From Phaeodactylibacter xiamenensis (GTDB lineage: Bacteria; Bacteroidota; Bacteroidia; Chitinophagales; Saprospiraceae): a stretch of 64,000 nt of DNA. Positions 27,914 through 36,355 of this stretch are shown here, piece after piece. The notes under the pieces were generated by a model. The model made no database searches. It was not told the DNA's origin and worked only from the letters and a program-made list of their open reading frames with translations. Position 1 is the first letter of the stretch. The number at the start of each line of letters is the position of its first letter. The stretch lies in assembly GCF_000759025.1 (NCBI RefSeq), contig NZ_JPOS01000079.1, forward strand, positions 124,001 to 188,000. The letters are read 5' to 3'. The position numbers were made by a program, and so were the translations under genes.

Positions 27914-29233
27914 ATGCGGAAATCAAAAAACCATCCCTTGAGTACTTTGATGCTGTCCATACTGCTGGGTGTAGCTGTGGTTATTTTCCTGGCCATTGGC
28001 TGCAGCCCATCTGCAGAAAAGGCAACGGTAACGCCAACTGAAAAACCAAATGAAGTGACCGCTGCTGACATCCTTGGCGACCCGGCTTACCGGGCTATTT
28101 CCTACGGAGGCTACCGTGCCAACAGCCGGGAGGGACAGCCTACCGTCGCTCAGCTGAAGGAGGACATGCTTTTGCTACAGGCTATGGGCATCAAGTTACT
28201 AAGGACCTATAACACCCATCTGGCGCAAGCCTCCAATCTGCTGGTCGCCATCCGCGAGCTGAAAAGCGAAGATCCTGGCTTCGAGATGTACGTTATGCTG
28301 GGCGCCTGGATCAACTGCAAAGGTGCTTTTACCGCTAATCCGGACCACAGTGCCGAAGATGCAGAAGCCAACGCTGCCGAAATCGGGCGTGCAGTGGAAA
28401 TGGCGAAAGCCTACCCTGATATCGTCAAAGTTATTGCGGTGGGCAACGAAGCTATGGTGAAATGGGCCGCCAGCTATTTTGTACAGCCGGGGGTGATCCT
28501 CAAATGGGTCAACCACCTGAAGGGGCTGAAAGCTAATGGCGAACTGCCCGAAAGCCTCTGGATTACCAGTTCAGACAATTTTGCGTCCTGGGGCGGTGGC
28601 GGTGCAGAGTATCATGTAGAGGACCTGGAGCAGTTGCTGCGGGCAGTAGACTTTGTATCCCTGCACACTTACCCTATGCACGACACCCACTACAATCCGG
28701 ACTTTTGGGGGGTAACGGAAGCCGAAGCTGAGCTGCCCAAAGCCGAACAGATTGAAGCCGCAATGGAGCGTGCTTTGGAATACGCGCAGCAGCAATACGC
28801 ACAAACTGCAGCCTACATCAGCGGGCTGGGCATTGAAAAGCCCATCCATATTGGGGAGACGGGCTGGGCGACCGCTTCCAACAGCTTCTACGGACCAGGC
28901 GGCTCGAAAGCGACCGATGAGTATAAGTCTGCCATCTACCACAAGCGCATGCGGGAGTGGACCGACGAAGATGGCATCAGCTGCTTTTACTTTGAGGCGT
29001 TTGATGAAAACTGGAAAGACGCTGGAAACCCGGGCGGCTCCGAGAACCACTTTGGGCTCTTCACGATCGATGGCAAAGCCAAGTATGCCCTTTGGGACCT
29101 GGTGGATGCCGGGGTGTTTAAAGGTTTAGGGCGCGGCGGCCAGCCTGTAGCCAAAACTATGGATGGGGACGAAGCGGCACTTCTGGAATCCGTGGAGGTA
29201 CCTCCTTTGATGGAAGAAGCGCCTGACCATTAG
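27914..29233 (+). CDS. GH17 family glucanase-like lipoprotein
   Basis: Lipobox LAIGC; YRAISYGGYRANSREGQPT; VIAVGNEAMVKW and IHIGETGWAT catalytic motifs. Confidence 0.85.
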   Translation: MRKSKNHPLSTLMLSILLGVAVVIFLAIGCSPSAEKATVTPTEKPNEVTAADILGDPAYRAISYGGYRANSREGQPTVAQLKEDMLLLQAMGIKLLRTYNTHLAQASNLLVAIRELKSEDPGFEMYVMLGAWINCKGAFTANPDHSAEDAEANAAEIGRAVEMAKAYPDIVKVIAVGNEAMVKWAASYFVQPGVILKWVNHLKGLKANGELPESLWITSSDNFASWGGGGAEYHVEDLEQLLRAVDFVSLHTYPMHDTHYNPDFWGVTEAEAELPKAEQIEAAMERALEYAQQQYAQTAAYISGLGIEKPIHIGETGWATASNSFYGPGGSKATDEYKSAIYHKRMREWTDEDGISCFYFEAFDENWKDAGNPGGSENHFGLFTIDGKAKYALWDLVDAGVFKGLGRGGQPVAKTMDGDEAALLESVEVPPLMEEAPDH

Positions 29234-29263
29234 AACCATAAAACAGCTTTTGAGCTAAAACCT

Positions 29264-30751
29264 ATGACAAAATCTATTCACATATCCTCCTGTCTGATGG
29301 TCTTGATGATGCTTGCCGCCTGTCAATCCAGGGAACCACTACCGGTGGAAGTCTACGAAACCTCTGCCGGTGGCCATCAGCTTACGCCCTTGTCGGATTT
29401 CGCCCAGGCTGAAAATCCCATCGTGGTAAAGCTGCTGCCTGAGGAAACCTATCAGACAATCACGGGCTTTGGCGGCTCTTTTACCGAAGCATCCGCTTAC
29501 CTGCTCAATCAGCTCAGCGCTGGGAACCGCAGCAAAATTATTAATGCTTACTTCGGAACGGAAGGCGCAAAGTACTCCCTCACCCGTACGCACATGAACT
29601 CCTGCGACTTCTCCCTGGGGCATTATTCCTATGCCCCGGTGGAAGGCGATACCGCCCTGCAGCATTTTACCATAAAAGAAGACCGCGAAGACATCATCCC
29701 CATGATCAAGGATGCAATGGCTGTCTCGGAAGAGGGCTTCAAAATCATCTCCTCGCCCTGGACAGCCCCGCCCTGGATGAAAGACAACAACGACTGGATG
29801 GGGGGCAAGCTGCAGCCCCAATACTATGATACATGGGCGCTGTTTTTCTCCAAATACCTGGACGCTTATCAGGCAGAGGGCATTGATATCTGGGCATTTA
29901 CGGTGGAGAACGAGCCACTGGGCAATGATAGTAACTGGGAGAGCATGCACTTCAGCCCGGAGGAGATGACGGCCTTTGTGCAAAACCACCTCGGCCCCCG
30001 CTTAGAGGCGGACGGGCATAGTGCAAAAATCCTTGGCTACGATCAGAACCGGGAACACCTCAAAGAATGGGTGGATGACATGTACCAAAATGAAGCCACT
30101 TCCAAATATTTTGACGGTACAGCAATTCACTGGTACGCCAGTACCTATGAGGTTTTTCCGGAGGAATTGCAGTATGCTCACAAAAAAGCACCCGGGAAGC
30201 ACCTCATTCAGACCGAAGCTTGCGTGGATGCGGAAGTGCCCAAATGGAAAAACGACGACTGGTACTGGTCTCAGGAAGCCACCGACTGGGGCTGGGACTG
30301 GGCACCGGAAGACCAAAAGCACCTGCACCCGAAGTACGTGCCGGTCTACCGTTATGCCCGCGATATCATTGGCTGCCTGAACAACTGGGTAGATGGCTGG
30401 GTGGACTGGAATATGGTGCTCAACCGGCAGGGCGGCCCCAACTGGTTCAAGAACTGGTGTGTGGCCCCGGTTATCGTTGACCCCGAACAAGACGAGGTCT
30501 ACTTTACGCCCATTTACCATACCATGGCGCATTTTAGCAAATTTATTCGCCCCGGCGCTACCCGCATCGGATTTGAAAACCCGGATGATGAAATGATGGT
30601 GACAGCCGCCAGGAACCCGGATGGATCTGTCGCTGTCGTCGTTTTCAATCCCACCGAACAAGAGAAAATTCTGGCCATAGAACTGAGCGGGCAGTCCGCC
30701 CAACTATCCATCAGCAAGCAAGCGATTCAGACCATAGTCATCAAACCATAA
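29264..30751 (+). CDS. GH30 family (glucosylceramidase / beta-1,6-glucanase-like) lipoprotein
   Basis: Lipobox MLAAC; YQTITGFGGSFTEASAYLLNQLS; SSPWTAPPWMKDN; FTVENEPL; HLIQTEACVD. Confidence 0.92.
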   Translation: MTKSIHISSCLMVLMMLAACQSREPLPVEVYETSAGGHQLTPLSDFAQAENPIVVKLLPEETYQTITGFGGSFTEASAYLLNQLSAGNRSKIINAYFGTEGAKYSLTRTHMNSCDFSLGHYSYAPVEGDTALQHFTIKEDREDIIPMIKDAMAVSEEGFKIISSPWTAPPWMKDNNDWMGGKLQPQYYDTWALFFSKYLDAYQAEGIDIWAFTVENEPLGNDSNWESMHFSPEEMTAFVQNHLGPRLEADGHSAKILGYDQNREHLKEWVDDMYQNEATSKYFDGTAIHWYASTYEVFPEELQYAHKKAPGKHLIQTEACVDAEVPKWKNDDWYWSQEATDWGWDWAPEDQKHLHPKYVPVYRYARDIIGCLNNWVDGWVDWNMVLNRQGGPNWFKNWCVAPVIVDPEQDEVYFTPIYHTMAHFSKFIRPGATRIGFENPDDEMMVTAARNPDGSVAVVVFNPTEQEKILAIELSGQSAQLSISKQAIQTIVIKP

Positions 30752-30763
30752 ATAAAACCAGCG

Positions 30764-33163
30764 ATGAGTACTACAGCTAAACATACAGTGCCCTTTGGGC
30801 AGAAGGTCGCCTTCGGGCTTGGCATGCTCGCCAATCAAATGTTCCCGGCCGTACTGGGGATTTTCATGGTGGTCCTGGTACAAAACCTGGGCTTTCCGGG
30901 TTGGATGTGGGGGGTAATTTATTTCTTTCCCAGGATTTTTGATTCCTTCACGGACCCGATTATGGGCTTCATTTCGGACAACACGAAATCCAAATGGGGG
31001 CGGCGCAGGCAGTATGTGATGGCCGGTGCGATTATCATGGGGGTCGCGTTTGTAGCCATGTGGCAGCTCTACAAAACAGACCCGGCAACCGGGGAATTGG
31101 TGTCCCTCAACTACAACTTCACCTACTTCATGATCTGGTCTTTTGTTTTCTACCTGGGACTGACCATTTTCAGTGTGCCCTACGTAGCTATGGGGTATGA
31201 GATGAGTGACGATTTCCATGAGCGCACCAACATTATGGCTACTGCGCAGTGGATTGGGCAGTGGGCCTGGGTAATTGCGCCCTGGTTTTGGGTCATCATG
31301 TATGATAATGGCCCGGATGGGTGGTTCCCGGACGCAGAAACAGCTACCCGAACCCTTGCCCTTTGGGTGGGCATCATTTTGATGTTCGTTGCCATGATGC
31401 CGGCCATCTTCATTAAAAGTGAATCCACTCTGGAGAAGGATTATTCTCCGATGACACTCAAAAATATTGGCGGGAGTTTCAATGAGATCATTCTCGGTTT
31501 TAAGGAAGCGCTGAAGATCAAGCCGTTCCGGAAGCTTTGTATTTCCACCTTCTTCATTTTCAATGCGTTCAATACCGTAGCTACCTTTACTTTCTTCATC
31601 ATCGTATACCACTTGTTCAACGGGGATGCGGATGCTGCGAATGCGGGGTTCTGGCCCACACTTTTCGGTAGCCTGGGCGCGATTTCCACCACCTTTATTG
31701 TTATTCCGATTGTGGCCTGGCTATCGCGCAAAATAGGTAAGAAGCAAGCTTTTATTTTGTCGCAGGGTATTTCAATTATCGGGTATGTGATGCTGTGGTT
31801 CCTTTTGGTGCCGGGCAAGCCTTACCTGTTTATTTTTGCGCTGCCCTTCTTTTCCTTTGGTATCGGTAGCCTGTTCACCCTGATGATGTCCATGACTTCG
31901 GATGTGATTGACCTGGACGAGTTGAATACTGGCAAGCGGCGGGAAGGTATTTTCGGTGCCATTTACTGGTGGATGGTGAAGTTTGGTTTTGCCATTGCCG
32001 GTGGTTTGAGTGGGGTGATTTTGTCCATCGTAGGATTTCAGGAAGGCATTCCGGGTACAGATCAGCCTGAGGCCATTACCGGGCTGCGGATATTTTTCTC
32101 CGGACTGCCTATTGCAGGAACCCTGATTGCGATGTGGGTCATGCGCGATTACGATGTAACGGAGGAAAAAGCACTGGAAGTCCGTGCGGCGATTGACCGT
32201 AAAAAAATGGCGAAAGGAAGCTCCTCCGCTTATATGCCCGGCAAGTTGCTGGCCCTTAAAGAGGGCTTGCTTCTCAATGGGGTAGTCGGATTAGACTTTG
32301 CCGGAAAATCCACTGGTGAAATCCGCGCCCTCTTTACGGAAAAGCTCAATAGCCACCTGCACGGGCTATGCTTCAGCCCTTATGTGGAAGGTCAGGCTGC
32401 CGGTGACATCCTGTCAAAAGAACAGATTCGGCGCCGTATGGAAATCATTATGCCGCATACCGAATGGATCCGCTCATTCTCTTGTACAGAAGGCAATGAA
32501 CTGATCCCCCGAATTGCCCATGAGAAAGGCCTGAAGACAATGGTGGGGGCCTGGATCAGCGCAGACAAAGCACGGAATGAAGCCGAGATCAACGCCCTGG
32601 TAAGGCTGGCCAAAGAAGGCCTGGTGGATATAGCAGCTGTTGGTAATGAAGTGCTGCTGCGCAATGAGCTTTCGGAGCAGGAAATCATTGGTTACATTGA
32701 GCGGGTGAAGGCGCAGCTTCCAGAAGGCATACCGGTGGGCTATGTGGATGCCTACTATCAGTTCCTGGAGCGCCCTGAACTGGTTAATGCCTGTGATATT
32801 CTCCCGATCAACTGCTACCCATTCTGGGAAGGAGCAGACAGTAGCCACGCGTTGTTGTTCCTGCAGCAGATGTACACATTGGCGGCAGAAGCCGGCAGAG
32901 GCAAAAAAGTGATTGTTGCCGAAACCGGATGGCCGAGTGCGGGGCAGAGCGTGGAAGCGGCACAGCCTTCTGCTGAAAACGCTATGAAGTACTTCATCAA
33001 TGCCCAGGACTGGGCAAAAGCCAACGGTATTGAAATGTTTTACTTCTCCTCCTTCGATGAGTCCTGGAAAGTGGTCCACGAAGGCGAGGTGGGTACCCGC
33101 TGGGGGCTTTGGGACAAGCACGAACAGCCCAAGTTTGCTTCACAAAACGTAAAAACCAACTAA
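30764..33163 (+). CDS. MFS (GPH-type) sugar transporter fused to a C-terminal GH17 domain
   Basis: N-terminal ~475 aa polytopic (FDSFTDPIMGFISDNTKSKWGRRRQYV); C-terminal ~310 aa (from about 32234) is GH17 with AAVGNEVLLRN and VIVAETGWPSAGQ; one uninterrupted frame. Confidence 0.88.
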   Translation: MSTTAKHTVPFGQKVAFGLGMLANQMFPAVLGIFMVVLVQNLGFPGWMWGVIYFFPRIFDSFTDPIMGFISDNTKSKWGRRRQYVMAGAIIMGVAFVAMWQLYKTDPATGELVSLNYNFTYFMIWSFVFYLGLTIFSVPYVAMGYEMSDDFHERTNIMATAQWIGQWAWVIAPWFWVIMYDNGPDGWFPDAETATRTLALWVGIILMFVAMMPAIFIKSESTLEKDYSPMTLKNIGGSFNEIILGFKEALKIKPFRKLCISTFFIFNAFNTVATFTFFIIVYHLFNGDADAANAGFWPTLFGSLGAISTTFIVIPIVAWLSRKIGKKQAFILSQGISIIGYVMLWFLLVPGKPYLFIFALPFFSFGIGSLFTLMMSMTSDVIDLDELNTGKRREGIFGAIYWWMVKFGFAIAGGLSGVILSIVGFQEGIPGTDQPEAITGLRIFFSGLPIAGTLIAMWVMRDYDVTEEKALEVRAAIDRKKMAKGSSSAYMPGKLLALKEGLLLNGVVGLDFAGKSTGEIRALFTEKLNSHLHGLCFSPYVEGQAAGDILSKEQIRRRMEIIMPHTEWIRSFSCTEGNELIPRIAHEKGLKTMVGAWISADKARNEAEINALVRLAKEGLVDIAAVGNEVLLRNELSEQEIIGYIERVKAQLPEGIPVGYVDAYYQFLERPELVNACDILPINCYPFWEGADSSHALLFLQQMYTLAAEAGRGKKVIVAETGWPSAGQSVEAAQPSAENAMKYFINAQDWAKANGIEMFYFSSFDESWKVVHEGEVGTRWGLWDKHEQPKFASQNVKTN

Positions 33164-33167
33164 CAAT

Positions 33168-34055
33168 ATGTCACTACGGGTAGAACGACTGGATGGTCTG
33201 AAAGGCTTCGATTATTCCGGCAAAGACGCGGATGATTTCCGGCAGCTTTTTCAAAATGTGCTGGGCAGTGGCCTGCATGGCTTATGCTACAGTGCCTACG
33301 ATGAAGGTCAAAAACCGGGCGCTATTCTGACCAAAGCGCAGATCAGAAGGCGTATGGGGATCATTGCGCCCTACATCAAATGGGTGCGGAGCTTCTCCTG
33401 CGTGGAGGGCAATGAACTGGTGGCTGAGGTAGCCCGCGAGATGGGCATCAAAACCCTGGTCGGTGCCTGGCTGGGCGATGACAAAGACCTGAATGAGCAG
33501 GAAATAGAGGGGCTGATCCGTCAGGCAAAAGCCGGCTACGTGGATATTGCTGCTGTAGGCAATGAGGTGATGTACCGGGGCGACCTGACCGAAGGAGAAC
33601 TGCTGGAGTACATCGCGCGGGTACGGGAAGCCCTGCCCGGGGATATCCCGGTAGGCTATGTGGATGCTTATTATGAGTTCAGCGCCCGGCCACAGATTAC
33701 CGCTGCCTGTGATGTCATTCTGGCCAACTGCTACCCTTACTGGGAGGGTTGCCACATTGACTATAGCCTGATGCATGCTAAGCAAATGTACTACCAAGCT
33801 TTGCACGCCGGGCAGGGCAAAAAGGTGATCATTACAGAAACCGGCTGGCCTAGTCAGGGCACCGCACTCAATGATGCAGAGCCTGCTCACCACAATGCGC
33901 TGCGCTACTTCCTCAATATTCAGCAGTGGGCCCGGCAGGACAATATCGAGGTCTTCTACTTCTCCTCTTTCGATGAATCCTGGAAGGTAGGCGCAGAAGG
34001 GGATGTTGGGGCCTACTGGGGCCTTTGGGACAAGCATGAACAGCTGAAATTTTAA
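33168..34055 (+). CDS. GH17 family protein, no signal peptide (paralog of the fused GH17 domain)
   Basis: GFDYSGKDADDFRQLFQNVLGSGLHGLCYSAYDEGQ; AAVGNEVMYRG; VIITETGWPSQG. Confidence 0.88.
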   Translation: MSLRVERLDGLKGFDYSGKDADDFRQLFQNVLGSGLHGLCYSAYDEGQKPGAILTKAQIRRRMGIIAPYIKWVRSFSCVEGNELVAEVAREMGIKTLVGAWLGDDKDLNEQEIEGLIRQAKAGYVDIAAVGNEVMYRGDLTEGELLEYIARVREALPGDIPVGYVDAYYEFSARPQITAACDVILANCYPYWEGCHIDYSLMHAKQMYYQALHAGQGKKVIITETGWPSQGTALNDAEPAHHNALRYFLNIQQWARQDNIEVFYFSSFDESWKVGAEGDVGAYWGLWDKHEQLKF

Positions 34056-34061
34056 AAATTA

Positions 34062-34994
34062 ATGGAGCACAACAACCATTTGCCTTTTCCGTACGGCCGG
34101 GCGATTTGCTACTCTGGTTTTCGGGAAGGGCAACACCCTGGTGGTGAATACCCAACCTATGAGCAGGTCCGGGAAGACTTACTGATATTGCAAGGGCACT
34201 GGAAGTACCTGCGGCTTTACGATTGCGACCCGCATGGAGAGACCGTATTGCAGGTCATCCAACAGGAAAAGCTGGACTTCAAAGTCATGCAGGGCGCCTA
34301 CATCGAAGCCGAAATGAACAACTACGGCTGCCCCTGGGGCGGCGGGGTGTATGCGGAGGAACAGCTGGAGGCTAACAAAGCCAAAAACGACGCGCAGATT
34401 AACAAGCTCATCGAATGGGCCAATGCCTACCCCGACATCATCTGCTGCACCTCAGCCGGGAATGAAGCTTGTGTGGACTGGACCGACCATTACGTTCCGG
34501 TGGGGCGGGTTATTGCTTTTGTTCGCCGCCTCAAGGCTGCTACCCAGCAGCCCGTCACTTTTTGTGAAAACTATGTACCCTGGATGCACAAGCTGCGCCC
34601 GCTGGTTCAGGAGGTCGACTTCATCTCTATCCATACTTATCCGGTATGGGAGTATAAGCACATCCACGAATCCCTGGAATATACCAAAGAAAACTACTAC
34701 GGTGTTGCAGACCTTTACCCGGATACGCCGGTCGTTATCACCGAAGCCGGCTGGACGACCCGTTCCAACGGTCAGGGCATCGACCCCGGCCACGTCAATG
34801 AAGGCCTGCAAAAGACCTACTACGACGACCTTATGGACTGGACGGATACCGAAGAAATCCTCACCTTCGTCTTCGAAGCCTTCGACGAGCCCTGGAAAGG
34901 CTCACCAGACCCCAATGAGCCGGAAAAGCATTGGGGGCTGTTCCGGGTGGACCGGTCGCCTAAATCGGTGGTAGCCGGCTTGGTGAAAAAATAG
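34062..34994 (+). CDS. GH17 family protein, no signal peptide
   Basis: FPYGRAICYSGFREGQHPGGEYPTYEQVREDLLIL; CTSAGNEACVDW; VVITEAGWTTRSNGQG; EAFDEPWKGSPDPNEPEKHWGLFRVDR. Confidence 0.88.
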   Translation: MEHNNHLPFPYGRAICYSGFREGQHPGGEYPTYEQVREDLLILQGHWKYLRLYDCDPHGETVLQVIQQEKLDFKVMQGAYIEAEMNNYGCPWGGGVYAEEQLEANKAKNDAQINKLIEWANAYPDIICCTSAGNEACVDWTDHYVPVGRVIAFVRRLKAATQQPVTFCENYVPWMHKLRPLVQEVDFISIHTYPVWEYKHIHESLEYTKENYYGVADLYPDTPVVITEAGWTTRSNGQGIDPGHVNEGLQKTYYDDLMDWTDTEEILTFVFEAFDEPWKGSPDPNEPEKHWGLFRVDRSPKSVVAGLVKK

Positions 34995-35226
34995 TAGAAG
35001 CCGGCACACTATTTTTGACGGTAAGAAAAAACACTTCAGTTTCTTTTGGAGAATTAAGCTATTTAATATATATTCGATATAAAGTTGCGTATTAGTGGCT
35101 TTAAGAAAGCAATAAACCTGTCTCTTTTATACCCCTTACCGATAATCGATTAAGCTGCTCCTGCAGGCAAACCTATTGGGCATGCACTCACCATTTAGGT
35201 AATTTAAGTAAAAAGTAATAAACAAT

Positions 35227-36246
35227 ATGCACAATCTAAACCTTGGTTTGGGAGGTTCCCTCCTGTACGTACCTATCATTTTGTTCTTTCTGGCGGGCTA
35301 CCAAAACACCTTGCATGCCCAGGCACCAGATGGCTTCACCTATCAGGCGGTCATTCGGGACGCGGAGGGCGCTCTGCTAGCAAATAGCCCGGTCGGGCTC
35401 CGGTTCAACATCCTTGCAGCGTGCAACGAGAGTAATATAGAGTATCAGGAAATCCATACCACGACTACCGATGAAAACGGCGTAGCTACTGTGGTCATAG
35501 GGGAAGGCGCTCAAACTGCCGGTGACTTCAGCGCCATAGACTGGTCTGCCGCCGATTTTTGCCTGAAAGAAGAAATTGACCCGGCGGGTTCAAGCGGCAA
35601 TTATACGCTATCGGCTACCACCCCGCTTAAATCGGTCCCTTTTTCCTACTTTTCATCCACCTCGGCACAGGCTATGGTAGCGGAGGAAGCCAACACCCTT
35701 GAGGCTGACTACTTAAGCCGGCTGCTGCCTATTGGCATGGTTACCCCCTTTGCCGGCTCTTCTGCCCCCGATGGCTGGCTGCTATGCGACGGGAGCGCAT
35801 TGCAGCAAAGCGAGTACCCTGATTTATACGCCGTCATCGGTAACAGTTATGGTGGTTCAGGCAATACCTTCAATCTGCCCGATTTGCGGGGAAGGGCACC
35901 TTTCGGCTACCACGCTCAGCAGGATACCTTCAGTACGCTCGGCAGCACCGGTGGAACAGTGGAACATACCCTTACCGTGGAGGAAATGCCTGAGCATATG
36001 CATACCGGGGAGACGGATAATGATGGTGAACACGAACACAGAGGAAATAATGTAGCACAGGTAGAGGACGGGACTGGCTCGTTTGTGACCGATGATCACG
36101 AGAACAACAACCCCGGATCAATAATACATAGTCAGAATAGTGCTCACCAGCATAATTTTACCACGGATCCGACCGGCGGCAACGAGCCCCACCCCAATAT
36201 GCCCCCCTTCCAGGTGCTGAATTACATAATCAAGGCCAGATATTAA
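35227..36246 (+). CDS. Secreted phage-tail-collar domain protein
   Basis: LPIGMVTPFAGSSAPDGWLLCDGSALQQSEYPDLYAVIGNSYGGSGNTFNLPDLRGRAPFGYH; N-terminal signal-like segment. Confidence 0.85.
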   Translation: MHNLNLGLGGSLLYVPIILFFLAGYQNTLHAQAPDGFTYQAVIRDAEGALLANSPVGLRFNILAACNESNIEYQEIHTTTTDENGVATVVIGEGAQTAGDFSAIDWSAADFCLKEEIDPAGSSGNYTLSATTPLKSVPFSYFSSTSAQAMVAEEANTLEADYLSRLLPIGMVTPFAGSSAPDGWLLCDGSALQQSEYPDLYAVIGNSYGGSGNTFNLPDLRGRAPFGYHAQQDTFSTLGSTGGTVEHTLTVEEMPEHMHTGETDNDGEHEHRGNNVAQVEDGTGSFVTDDHENNNPGSIIHSQNSAHQHNFTTDPTGGNEPHPNMPPFQVLNYIIKARY

Positions 36247-36355
36247 ATAGCATCCTGCAGAGTTCAGGGCAGGGGGGCGTCCCTTTTTGCAAAGCAAGGC
36301 CAGGGAAACGACCTCGTTGAAAACGAATTCTGAATCTCCTAACTCTACCCCGAAT

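Noticed and set aside
35227-36246. Prophage or contractile injection system
   Set aside because: Only a collar domain is present; no sheath, baseplate, terminase, portal or integrase genes nearby.
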